From: Mycolicibacter kumamotonensis
Lineage (GTDB): Bacteria > Actinomycetota > Actinomycetes > Mycobacteriales > Mycobacteriaceae
Reading direction: 5' to 3'
Assembly: GCF_002086285.1 (NCBI RefSeq)
Contig: NZ_MVHU01000003.1
Location: 124,001 to 188,000 of the forward strand
Length of the DNA: 64,000 nucleotides
The stretch's first letter is position 1. Each line of letters begins with the position of its first letter. The notes below the pieces were generated by a model. It saw nothing but the letters and a program-made list of their open reading frames with translations. It made no database searches and was not told where the DNA came from. This document shows, in pieces, positions 49,126-57,177 of this stretch. Position numbers and translations under genes: made by a program.

Positions 49126-49938
49126 ATGGCAGCGGCCGACGATGTGGTGGCGGAGCACCCGTTCGTGGTCGCACACCGGGGTGCGTCGTTCGACCGCCCG
49201 GAACACACCCTGGCCGCCTACGACCTGGCGCTGCAGGAAGGCGCCGACGGCGTCGAGTGCGACGTGCGGCTGACCAGCGACGGACACCTGGTCTGCGTGC
49301 ATGACCGGCGGGTGGATCGCACGTCCAACGGGGTCGGGCTGGTCAGTGAGATGACGCTGTCGCAGCTGCAGGGCTTCGACTACGGGTCCTGGCACGGCCG
49401 GCCGGCCGGACCACCGGAGGCCCTGACAGTCCCAGAGACCGGCCTGCTCACCCTCGACGCTTTGGTGGCACTGGTTCTGGATTGGCAACGGCCGGTGAAG
49501 ATCTTCATCGAGACCAAGCACCCGGTGCGCTACGGCGCGCTGGTCGAACGCAAGGTGCTGGAGCTGCTGGACCGATTCGGGATCGCCTCGCCGGCGTCGG
49601 CGACCCGCTCGCGTGCGGTGGTGATGTCGTTCTCGGCGGCGGCGGTGTGGCGGATCCGCCGGGCGGCGCCGCTACTGCCCACCGTGCTGCTCGGGTCGGC
49701 GGCCCGCTATCTAGGGGGCAGTGCTGCCACCACCGTCGGGGCCACCGCTATCGGCCCGTCGATCGCGACGCTGCGCGAACACCCGGAGTTGGTCGACCAT
49801 GCCGCGGCACGTGGTCGCGCGCTGTACTGCTGGACCGTCGACCGCGACGACGACGTTGATCTGTGCCGGGACCTCGGCGTGGCGTGGATCGCCACGAATC
49901 AGCCCGCCCGAACCAAGGCGCGGTTGCGGGCGGGCTGA
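49126..49938 (+). CDS. glpQ1: Glycerophosphodiester phosphodiesterase
   Basis: A 270-residue TIM-barrel enzyme that hydrolyses glycerophosphodiesters to glycerol-3-phosphate and an alcohol. Catalytic residues are visible in VAHRGASFDRPEHT (His, Arg, Glu) and GVECDVRLTSDGHLVCVHD (Glu, Asp, His); IFIETKHP and YCWTVD complete the family pattern. No signal peptide, so it is cytoplasmic. It corresponds to Rv3842c and follows the membrane protein gene closely. Confidence 0.95.
   Translation: MAAADDVVAEHPFVVAHRGASFDRPEHTLAAYDLALQEGADGVECDVRLTSDGHLVCVHDRRVDRTSNGVGLVSEMTLSQLQGFDYGSWHGRPAGPPEALTVPETGLLTLDALVALVLDWQRPVKIFIETKHPVRYGALVERKVLELLDRFGIASPASATRSRAVVMSFSAAAVWRIRRAAPLLPTVLLGSAARYLGGSAATTVGATAIGPSIATLREHPELVDHAAARGRALYCWTVDRDDDVDLCRDLGVAWIATNQPARTKARLRAG
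49902..49935. terminator. Hairpin spanning the end of glpQ1
   Basis: GCCCGCCCGAACC and GGTTGCGGGCGGGC pair with one bulge across a 7-base loop that lies inside the last glpQ1 codons. It is placed between the convergent glpQ1 and bfrB genes and can act for either strand. Confidence 0.55.
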
Positions 49939-49960
49939 TCGGTCGGAGGGTGATCCGTAG

Positions 49961-50500
49961 CTATCCGCCGGCAATTCGCGGCGCGCCGGCTTCCGGTGTC
50001 ACGGTGCCGATCTCGCGGGCGATGAAGTTCTCCAGTTCGAACAGGTTGTGGCCGGCACGATCGGCGACCCGCAGCAGCCGGGTCATCACGGCCACCTCCT
50101 CGACCTGCTCACGCAGGAACCACTGCATGAACTGCTCGCCGAGGTGATCACCTTCGTCGCGGGCGGCGCTGGTCAGCCGGCTGATCTGATCGGTGACCGT
50201 GTGCTCCTGGTCGAGCACCAGCACCAGCGCGTCCCGGGGGGCGTCGAAGCGGTTGCGTACCGGGTCCACGCCGGGGATCTCGACGGCGATGGAGCGGTCC
50301 AGCAGATACTGCACCATCATCATCGCGTGATTGCGCTCTTCGACCGCCTGGGCGTAAAAGAACTTCGCCAATTGCGGGAAATCACCGCCGTCAAAATAGA
50401 CGGCAACGGCGACGTATTGCTGCGCGGCGGTGAATTCGTGGTAAATCTGCTCTTGAAGCAGTGCGTGGAATTTCGACGTGTGGGTTTCGATCTCGGACAT
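49961..50500 (-). CDS. bfrB: Ferritin (BfrB)
   Basis: A 179-residue iron-storage protein. The ferroxidase residues sit in QIYHEFTAAQQYVAVAVYFD (first helix) and AVEERNHAMMM (second), with the third helix DQEHTVTDQISRL. It lacks haem-ligand features of bacterioferritin and matches Rv3841 in length and order. Two iron-box-like sequences lie 54-97 bases upstream, in a position that fits IdeR activation as known for M. tuberculosis bfrB. Confidence 0.96.
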   Translation of the reverse strand: MSEIETHTSKFHALLQEQIYHEFTAAQQYVAVAVYFDGGDFPQLAKFFYAQAVEERNHAMMMVQYLLDRSIAVEIPGVDPVRNRFDAPRDALVLVLDQEHTVTDQISRLTSAARDEGDHLGEQFMQWFLREQVEEVAVMTRLLRVADRAGHNLFELENFIAREIGTVTPEAGAPRIAGG

Positions 50501-50553
50501 GTTTGCGATGCTACCCCAGGTCAGACCGGGTGCGCATCCAAGGTGAGGCTTAC

Positions 50554-50572
50554 TCAGGCCAGCTTTGCCTAA
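50554..50572 (-). promoter_or_regulatory. IdeR iron-box-like site upstream of bfrB (1)
   Basis: On the minus strand TTAGGCAAAGCTGGCCTGA matches the 19-base box TTAGGTTAGGCTAACCTAA at 13 positions, with good outer halves. It lies 54-72 bases upstream of the bfrB start. Confidence 0.55.
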
Positions 50573-50578
50573 GTAAAG

Positions 50579-50597
50579 ATAGGATAGGCTGAAATGG
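50579..50597 (+). promoter_or_regulatory. IdeR iron-box-like site upstream of bfrB (2)
   Basis: ATAGGATAGGCTGAAATGG matches the iron-box consensus at 12 of 19, with the core TAGGATAGGCT nearly intact. It is seven bases from the first box, giving a tandem arrangement. Confidence 0.5.
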
Positions 50598-50637
50598 TTC
50601 TCCGGCGGAACGGTAATTCTTGAAGTTTCGATTATCG

Positions 50638-51783
50638 CTAATTATCGGAGTTCGTTGTCGGCGGCTCGTCGCGGCCCAACGCGTCGAATAGCTGCGCGGC
50701 CTGCTGGTGGTCCCATACCACCGCGTCGCCGGAGTCGGTGTAGGTGAACCCGCCCACCGGCACGGTCAGCATCGTGGTGGGGCCCCGCAGCGCCCAGCCC
50801 AGCGCCGCCAGATCCCAGACGCGCGCGCCGGCGTCGACTGTCAACGCGTGTACGGCGGCGTTCGGCACGGCATACCAGCGCGCCGGTTTGAACCAGACCG
50901 CCGGGTCGGCGACCCGGGCCAACAGCGCGGACAGAAACAACCGCTGGTGGTCCATCCGGTCCAAGCCGGCGCGTGGGGTGGCCCGGCTGCGCACGTATCC
51001 CAGCGCGGCGTGACCGGCCAGCGTCTGGCAACCGGCCGGCAGGTTCAGCCCGGCCAGCGGGTCGTCGATCGGTTCGTCCGGGCACAGGGTGACCCCGCCG
51101 AGGGCGTCGACGAGCGCGGCGAACCCGGCGAAGCCGATCTCGGCGTAATGGTCCAAACGCAGCCCGGTGGCCTGCTCCACCGTCCGGGTCAGCAGCGGCG
51201 CCCCGCCGAGGGCGAACGCGGCGTTGATCTTGTCCTCGCCGTAGCCGGGGATGGCCACGTAGGAGTCGCGCGGGATGGACACCACCGTGGTGGGTGAGCC
51301 CGAACCCGCATCGGGCAGGTGGACGAGTAACACGGTGTCGGTGCGTCCGTTGCCGACATCGCCGCCGGTGGTCAGGTGCTGCTGCTGGTCGACGGTGAGG
51401 TCCGCGCGGCTGTCGGAGCCGACCAGCAGCCACGTCGTGCCGCGACCGGGTGCCGGTCGGTCGGCGTAGCCGGCGAACACCGCGGCGCGCTGCAGCGCGG
51501 TGTCGAGCCAGGCGGCGGAGCCGACCAGGCCCGCCGCGCCGAGCAACACCACCAGCAGTGCGAGCACCGCGAGCCGGCGGGGCCAGGAGCGCCGCCGCCG
51601 CGACGGGGGTCGTCGCCGTAGCGCTGCCGGCGGGCGCGGAGGCTGCTGCGCCGGCCGGGGCGCCGGCGGTGGCGGCTGATACGGCTGACGGTGCAGCAGT
51701 GGCGACGGCTCACGCGGCGGCACAGGCGGTGGCTGCCAATCCTTCGGTCGCTGCGGACCGATGTGTCTCCGGTCGCCGATCAC
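50638..51783 (-). CDS. LytR-CpsA-Psr (LCP) family phosphotransferase
   Basis: A 381-residue type II membrane protein. The N-terminal 65 residues are proline-rich and basic, then one membrane helix (RLAVLALLVVLLGAAGLVG) and the LCP domain with TTWLLVGSDSRADL, GGDVGNGRTDTVLLVHL, VVSIPRDSYVAIPG, EDKINAAFALGG and LGYVRSRATP. LCP enzymes attach arabinogalactan or other glycopolymers to peptidoglycan; the Arg and Asp residues binding the pyrophosphate are present. It sits next to bfrB where M. tuberculosis has Rv3840, a shorter LytR-type protein. Confidence 0.92.
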   Translation of the reverse strand: MIGDRRHIGPQRPKDWQPPPVPPREPSPLLHRQPYQPPPPAPRPAQQPPRPPAALRRRPPSRRRRSWPRRLAVLALLVVLLGAAGLVGSAAWLDTALQRAAVFAGYADRPAPGRGTTWLLVGSDSRADLTVDQQQHLTTGGDVGNGRTDTVLLVHLPDAGSGSPTTVVSIPRDSYVAIPGYGEDKINAAFALGGAPLLTRTVEQATGLRLDHYAEIGFAGFAALVDALGGVTLCPDEPIDDPLAGLNLPAGCQTLAGHAALGYVRSRATPRAGLDRMDHQRLFLSALLARVADPAVWFKPARWYAVPNAAVHALTVDAGARVWDLAALGWALRGPTTMLTVPVGGFTYTDSGDAVVWDHQQAAQLFDALGRDEPPTTNSDN

Positions 51784-52127
51784 CTGCCCAATCTACGCGC
51801 CCGGCGAGACGCCGATTTCGCTGATAGGCCATGCATATACGCGAACCACTCACCCCCAAATGGGTGTCAAACACCATGGCGACGGTCGGTTTGCGCTCTG
51901 GAAAATGGGGTAACCAGTGGCGCAATGTCGATGTATTTCGACCGGGCGGCAGTGCTGGCCCGTGACATGGCGGCACAGCTGGGCGGGGCGGCGTCCCATT
52001 GTCGGCGCTTCGCGATTCTTGCTGCACCCCAAGATGTTCCGGCTCGGACCCGTAGGTGGATGCTCGCCTGGTCTGCCCGAGTTTCAAGCCGGCTGACGGA
52101 CCCCGATGAGTGGAAGGAACCCCACTG
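51784..52127. other. Gene-poor stretch before the second DUF1275 gene
   Basis: About 340 bases. The portion 51835-51850 (GCATATACGCGAACC) could belong to a promoter. A frame opening at ATG 51927 is open into the following gene in another phase but has no ribosome binding site, no family match and unremarkable composition. I see no firm gene here. Confidence 0.4.
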
Positions 52128-52916
52128 GTGCCCGACGAAATCTCCGCCGAGCAATGCGCTGTTCCGGCTCAAGACACCGAGGCCGCACGGCCCGACGACG
52201 CGGTTTCGATGAATGGACTCCGCAGAACCTACGACAGTGAGACGAAGTTGTCGTGGGTCCTGGCCGGTTTGGCGGGATTGTTGGGCGCGACCGCGTTCAC
52301 CCATTCCGCCGGATACTTCGTCACCTTCATGACCGGCAACGCACAGCGCGCCGTGATGGGCTACTACGCCGAGGACGACTGGGTGGCGGCATCGCCGTGG
52401 CTCGCTGTCTCGGCGGCGTTGCTGCTGGTCGCGTTCGTCGCCGGCGTGGTCAGTGCGTCGTTGTGCCGGCGGTATCTCTGGCCGACGCGGCCCTATGCCA
52501 CCACCGTGCTGACCACCGCGGCACTGGTGCTCGCCACGGTGGTGGACGGCTTCCTGTTGGGCGGCCCCGAGCTTCCGCTGCCCTTCTTCCCGATCGTGTT
52601 GATGACGTTCGGTATCGGCGCGCTGAACACCACCTTCGTCGACCGCAACGGCGAGGTGTCGATCCCGTTGAGCTATGTGACCGGCACGCTGGTGAAGATG
52701 GGCCAGGGTATCGAGCGCCACCTGAGCGGGGGCGAACTCGCGCACTGGCTGGGATATTGCCTGCTCTTCGGGGCGTTCGTGCTGGGCGCCGGCGTGGGTG
52801 GGGGAATCGGCATGGTGGCCGGTGGCACCTACATGCTGGCGATCGCCAGCATGGTCTGCGCGATGACGACCGGATACACCTACTTCTTCGCCGGCCAACG
52901 CCGACTCCGGAGCTGA
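52128..52916 (+). CDS. DUF1275 (YoaK-type) membrane protein, copy 2
   Basis: A protein of about 262 residues with six predicted helices. It is clearly paralogous to 19414-20094: YDSETKLSWVLAGLAG, GYFVTFMTGNAQRAV, GALNTTFV and VSIPLSYVTGT occur in both. GTG 52128 follows AAGGA at a good distance and adds about 27 hydrophilic residues; ATG 52209 would start as copy 1 does. Function unknown. It lies about 110 bases before the PGRS-GH5 gene on the same strand. Confidence 0.87.
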   Translation: MPDEISAEQCAVPAQDTEAARPDDAVSMNGLRRTYDSETKLSWVLAGLAGLLGATAFTHSAGYFVTFMTGNAQRAVMGYYAEDDWVAASPWLAVSAALLLVAFVAGVVSASLCRRYLWPTRPYATTVLTTAALVLATVVDGFLLGGPELPLPFFPIVLMTFGIGALNTTFVDRNGEVSIPLSYVTGTLVKMGQGIERHLSGGELAHWLGYCLLFGAFVLGAGVGGGIGMVAGGTYMLAIASMVCAMTTGYTYFFAGQRRLRS

Positions 52917-53024
52917 TCCCGCCCGCCGGATCTCGCTGTTCTCAGCTGGTGCTAGTGATTTTCGCACCCAGTTGTTATCTTGGCCGCGTTGCTCTCCGCC
53001 GCCATGGAAAGAGGTCCACCCGGG

Positions 53025-55337
53025 ATGACCCGTGACTCCGGAGCGAAGAGAAATCGTCGGATCCTCGGGTGGGGCACCGCGGCGGGGGCGTTCCTGGCGT
53101 TCGGGATGACGCCGCCGGTGGCGTCCGCCGAGGGCTTCGACGACGTGCTCGAGCAGGCGCTGGCGCCGTTCGTGGATGCGGCCACCGGTGGACTGGACTG
53201 GGATGCGGTGTTCAGTCCGGCGGCCTGGGAGGCGTTCTTCGAGCCGGCCCACTTCGACGCCCTGCTGGCCGGCTCAGCGGCGGCGGCGAGTCTGCCCACC
53301 GACCCGACGGCCTGGCTGCAGGACTTCATCTACACCCCGCTGCACACCGGCATCGAGGGCTGGATCAACAGCGCCGGCGCGGCGCCGATCGTCGACGGGC
53401 TGAACCAGCTCAGCGCCGCGCTGGGCGCGGGCACGATGATCGGCGACGGCGCGGCCGGGACACCCGAACAGGCCGCCGGTGGTGCGGCCGGCTGGTTGTT
53501 CGGCGACGGTGGCGCCGGCTGGGACAACACCGAAACCGGCGGTGTCGGCGGCGCCGGGGGCGCGGCCGGGTTCTTCGGCAACGGCGGTGACGGTGGCTCC
53601 GGTGGCGAGGGCGCAGCGGGCGGTGCCGGCGGGGCCGGCGGATGGTTCATGGGTGTCGGCGGAACCGGTGGCTCCGGTGGCGACGGGGTGACCGGCGGCA
53701 TCGGCGGAGCCGGTGGCGCCGGGGTCGGCTGGCTGCTGGGTGTGGGCGGAACGGGCGGCGCCGGTGGCGACGGCACCCATATCGGCGGCAACGGCGGTGA
53801 CGGCGGTGACGGCTCGCCGTGGTTCGGCAGCGGCGGTGACGGTGGCGATGCCGGTAACGGGGTCTGGGTCAGCCAGGGCGATCTGCCCGGCCTGGGCGGC
53901 GCCGGAGGACTCGCGGGCGCGTTCGGCACCCACGGCGCCGTCGGCCACTTCGGCACCCTGGACGGAGCCCCCGAGAAGGGCCCGGCCGAGTTCGGCACCG
54001 CCGGTGGCTGGATCGTCGACGACCAGGGCCGGGTGGTCATCCTGCAGGGCGTCAACCAGGTCTACAAGTCGCCGCCGTTCTCGCCCGGCGGCAACGGCTT
54101 CGGTGACGACGACGCGGCGTTCCTGGCCGCCAACGGCTTCACCGCGGTGCGGGTCGGCCTGTACTGGGACCAGATCGAGCCGCAGCCCGGGGTGTATGAC
54201 TGGGCCTATCTCGAGTCGGTCAAGGACACCATCGAGACGCTCAAGGCGCACGGCATCGTCAGCATCCTCGACATGCACCAGGACCTCTACGGCTCCCAGA
54301 TCGGTGGCCACGGCGCGCCGGACTGGGCCACCCTGTTCAACGCGGGCGACAACGACACCAGCGCGGCGTTCCCGTTCGCCTACGCCCTCAACCCGGCACA
54401 GAACCAGGCCTGGGATGCGTTCTGGGCCAACGAGAAGGTGGACGGCGTCGGGCTGCAGAACGCGTACGCCCGGATGTGGCAGCACGTCGCCGACTACCTG
54501 GGCGGCACCCCCGGCGTGGCCGGCTACGAGATCATGAACGAACCGTGGCCCGGCTCGCCGTGGCTGGGCAGTCTGTTCGGCAACCCGTTCTTCGACACCC
54601 AAACGCTGAACCCGTTCTACGACCAGGTGATCTCGGCGATCCGGTCGGTCGACGCGAACACCACGGTGTACTACGAGCCGAACGTGTTGTTCGGCAACGT
54701 CACCGCGGTCACCCACCTGGGCGGCGTCGACGACGACAACACCGCGTTCGCGTTCCACGACTACTGCATCTTCGACGCCCTGGGCGGTGGCAGCGCCTCC
54801 GGCTGCTCGCTGTGGGACGGGATGATGATGAGCGGCGCCCAGGCCTACGCCGACGCCCACGGTGTCCCGGCGGTGGTCACCGAATTCGGCGCCACCCACA
54901 ACATCGACACCATCACCAGCCAGCTCACCTCGATCGACCCGCACCGGTTCGGCTGGCTGTATTGGGGCTACACCAACGAAGCCGGCTCACTGGTGCACAA
55001 CACCAACGCGGCGCCGGCCGGCGACAACGTCGACCAGCCCATCGTGGCGGCGCTGGCTCAGCCCTACCCGCAGGTGGTCGCCGGAATCCCGAACAGCTGG
55101 TCGTTCTCCGACGGTGTCTTCTCCTTCAGCTACTCCACGACGATGGCCGACGGCTCGGGGGGCAGCTTCGCCGCCGGATCGCAGACCCAGATCTCCATTC
55201 CGGACATCCAGTTCCCGAACGGCTACCAGGTCAGCGTCACCGGAGGCCACGTGCTCTCGGCGGACAACGCCCCGGTCCTGGTCATCGGATCCGACGCCGG
55301 TGCGGGCACCGTCACCGTCACCGTTACCGGCACCTGA
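53025..55337 (+). CDS. Secreted PGRS protein fused to a GH5 endoglycoceramidase-like domain
   Basis: A 770-residue chimera. Residues 1-35 form an export signal ([20 protein letters not shown], cleavage near ASA-EG). Residues 36-150 are a non-repetitive helical region, about 150-310 is PGRS (GGAGG, GGTGGSGGD), and from about 325 a glycoside hydrolase family 5 domain begins. The hydrolase has DDQGRVVILQGVNQVYKSPP, FTAVRVGLYWDQIEPQPG, LDMHQDLYG, acid/base Glu506 in IMNEPWPGS and nucleophile Glu620 in VVTEFGATH. A beta-rich tail (about 700-770) closes it. The DMHQDLY and KSPPF patterns point to the endoglycoceramidase branch, which cleaves glycosphingolipids. Substrate is inferred, not shown. Confidence 0.9.
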   Translation: MTRDSGAKRNRRILGWGTAAGAFLAFGMTPPVASAEGFDDVLEQALAPFVDAATGGLDWDAVFSPAAWEAFFEPAHFDALLAGSAAAASLPTDPTAWLQDFIYTPLHTGIEGWINSAGAAPIVDGLNQLSAALGAGTMIGDGAAGTPEQAAGGAAGWLFGDGGAGWDNTETGGVGGAGGAAGFFGNGGDGGSGGEGAAGGAGGAGGWFMGVGGTGGSGGDGVTGGIGGAGGAGVGWLLGVGGTGGAGGDGTHIGGNGGDGGDGSPWFGSGGDGGDAGNGVWVSQGDLPGLGGAGGLAGAFGTHGAVGHFGTLDGAPEKGPAEFGTAGGWIVDDQGRVVILQGVNQVYKSPPFSPGGNGFGDDDAAFLAANGFTAVRVGLYWDQIEPQPGVYDWAYLESVKDTIETLKAHGIVSILDMHQDLYGSQIGGHGAPDWATLFNAGDNDTSAAFPFAYALNPAQNQAWDAFWANEKVDGVGLQNAYARMWQHVADYLGGTPGVAGYEIMNEPWPGSPWLGSLFGNPFFDTQTLNPFYDQVISAIRSVDANTTVYYEPNVLFGNVTAVTHLGGVDDDNTAFAFHDYCIFDALGGGSASGCSLWDGMMMSGAQAYADAHGVPAVVTEFGATHNIDTITSQLTSIDPHRFGWLYWGYTNEAGSLVHNTNAAPAGDNVDQPIVAALAQPYPQVVAGIPNSWSFSDGVFSFSYSTTMADGSGGSFAAGSQTQISIPDIQFPNGYQVSVTGGHVLSADNAPVLVIGSDAGAGTVTVTVTGT

Positions 55338-55422
55338 GTCCGGCCCCCCGAGTGCGAGATCGCACCCACGCAGGCGATTCGGTGAATTCCCCGGCATGGT
55401 TGCAATCTCGGCGCTGCCGCGA

Positions 55423-56178
55423 TCAGCGCAACCAGCCCAGCTTGTCGGCGAACAGCGCATACCCGACGAACGCCACCGTGTCGATGAGGCCGTGGGCGAG
55501 GATCAGCGGCCACAACCGGCCGGTGCGCTGCCAGGTGTAGCCGAACACCAGACCCATGACGACGTTGCCCAACCCGGCGCCGAACCCCTGATACAGGTGG
55601 TAGCTGCCGCGCAGCAGCGCCGAACAGGCCAGCGCCACCGGCCGCGAGACTCGCAGCTGGCCCAGCCGGGTCAGCAGATAGCCGACCACGATCACCTCTT
55701 CGGCGAAGGCGTTGGCGAACGCGATCACGATCAGTGTCGGTGCGCGCCACCACCAGGTGTCGTCGCCGGTCGCCGCGGGGATGACGTCGGCGTTGAGGCC
55801 CAGCGTTCGGGCCAGCAGATACAGGCCCAGGCCGGGCAGCCCGATCAGCGCGGCCAGGCCGAGGCCGCCAGCCAGGTCGAGGCGACCCAGCCGGCCCAGC
55901 CCGACGCGAACCGGGCCATATCCGCTGCGCCACAACAGATACAGCGCCAGCGCGCCCCACGCGATCAGCTGCGCCGCCCACGCCGCGTTGAGCCCGAAGT
56001 CGATCAGGGCGAAATAGGAGCGGCGTGGATTCAGCGGGATCCGCTGGGCGCTGAGATCGCGCAGCACCGCGTCGGCGAGCTGCAGGATCGCGGTGGCGGC
56101 GCTGAGTCCGTAGGTGACCGCCAGCACCACGACGATCTCCAGGCGCAGGGCGCGTCGCTGGGCCGCCGGCTCGGTCAC
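55423..56178 (-). CDS. CPBP-family intramembrane protease-like protein
   Basis: A 251-residue membrane protein with about seven helices. The conserved region NAFAEEVIVVGYLLTRL holds the glutamate pair of the CPBP (CAAX protease/bacteriocin-processing, Abi) family. Further His-containing helices are SALLRGSYHLYQG and LILAHGLIDTVAF. The usual EExxxR reads EEVIVVG, so one conserved residue differs. Substrate unknown. GTG 56178 is the start; it is 22 bases after the DUF2470 gene stop on the same strand. Confidence 0.88.
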   Translation of the reverse strand: MTEPAAQRRALRLEIVVVLAVTYGLSAATAILQLADAVLRDLSAQRIPLNPRRSYFALIDFGLNAAWAAQLIAWGALALYLLWRSGYGPVRVGLGRLGRLDLAGGLGLAALIGLPGLGLYLLARTLGLNADVIPAATGDDTWWWRAPTLIVIAFANAFAEEVIVVGYLLTRLGQLRVSRPVALACSALLRGSYHLYQGFGAGLGNVVMGLVFGYTWQRTGRLWPLILAHGLIDTVAFVGYALFADKLGWLR

Positions 56179-56200
56179 CTCGACACGGTAACCCCGATCG

Positions 56201-57028
56201 CTAGCGGGGGCGGGGCTGCAACCCGTTGAGGAACGGGCAGCCCATCAGGGCGCGCACCGCCCGATTCAGGCTCGACACGTCCTCGACCGGCCGCGGGAAG
56301 CTCAGCCGGACATCGTGGTCGCCGTCGGGGGCCTCGACGCGCAGCCACATGCCGTAGCGGTCCACGGCCAGCGGACGGGGCCGCCCGCGCCGCAGCTGGG
56401 GTGGCAGCTTGGTGGTGGCCAGCCGGGCGACCAGCTCCGGGTGTGCCGAGTCCAGGTGGTGCAGCCAGTGCGCCTCGATCGCGCAGAACGGGTCGGGCCG
56501 GGCCGCCAGCAGCTGCTCCACGTCGACCGCCTCGGCGCCGGTCGCATCGGCCAGCACCGCCGAATCCGGGATGAGCCGAAGCAGTGCATAGCTGCCGTCC
56601 GCGTCGCCGAGGTTCGGGGCGTCGGAGGCGCCGGCCGTCGAGCGCGGCGAGACCACCTGCAGCAGGGCCGGGTTCGGGTTGACCGCGGCGATCCGGTCGA
56701 GAAGGGCGGCGATCTCCGGCTCGGGCACCGTCTGGAGCCGGCCGCGGATCCACACCAGTGCACGGACCCGTTCCCGCAGCCGCAGCGGGGCGTGGTCGGT
56801 CAGCTCCAGCATCGCCGAGACGCCGGGCGCGGCGGCCGCCTCGGCGACCGGGTCGCCCACGGGGACCGCCACCGCCACCGACCCGTCCGGCAGCAGGTGG
56901 CATACCGGTGCGCTGACCGGCGCGGTATCGCTGGAGTCGGCGATCGCCAGCAGTGCCTGGCCCCGGACGCAGGCACTGCGGATCCGTTCCGCAGACGTCG
57001 GGACCTTGACCGCTGTGGTGGTTGCCAT
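56201..57028 (-). CDS. DUF2470-domain protein under an iron box (Rv3839-like)
   Basis: A 275-residue soluble protein. The N-terminal half resembles split-barrel flavin/haem-binding folds (SAPVCHLLPDGSVAVAVPVGDPVAE) and the C-terminal part is DUF2470-like (AHWLHHLDSAHPELVARLA, DRYGMWLRVEAPDGDHDVRLSFPRPV). This architecture resembles haem-utilisation HugZ-type proteins. It matches Rv3839, a known IdeR-regulated gene, and a strong iron box ends 20 bases before the ATG. A role in iron or haem metabolism is likely; the reaction is unknown. Confidence 0.87.
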   Translation of the reverse strand: MATTTAVKVPTSAERIRSACVRGQALLAIADSSDTAPVSAPVCHLLPDGSVAVAVPVGDPVAEAAAAPGVSAMLELTDHAPLRLRERVRALVWIRGRLQTVPEPEIAALLDRIAAVNPNPALLQVVSPRSTAGASDAPNLGDADGSYALLRLIPDSAVLADATGAEAVDVEQLLAARPDPFCAIEAHWLHHLDSAHPELVARLATTKLPPQLRRGRPRPLAVDRYGMWLRVEAPDGDHDVRLSFPRPVEDVSSLNRAVRALMGCPFLNGLQPRPR

Positions 57029-57047
57029 CGATCACCCTTTCAGTAAG

Positions 57048-57066
57048 TGAGGTAAGCCTAACTTAA
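57048..57066 (-). promoter_or_regulatory. IdeR iron box upstream of the DUF2470 gene
   Basis: On the minus strand TTAAGTTAGGCTTACCTCA matches the 19-base iron box at 16 positions, the best in the window. Its position close to the start fits repression by iron-loaded IdeR. Confidence 0.8.
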
Positions 57067-57177
57067 ATAACGATGGGGCCCGGCGCAACCGTTCACGACC
57101 GCTGAATCGACGCGGGTCGCCGCGCCGGGCCTCGCGGCGACCGCCCCGAGGTGCGCGGCGGCCGATAGGGTTGAGCG

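Noticed and set aside
51927..52212. Frame upstream of and overlapping the second DUF1275 gene
   Set aside because: No RBS, no recognisable domain, and it overlaps the real gene in another phase.
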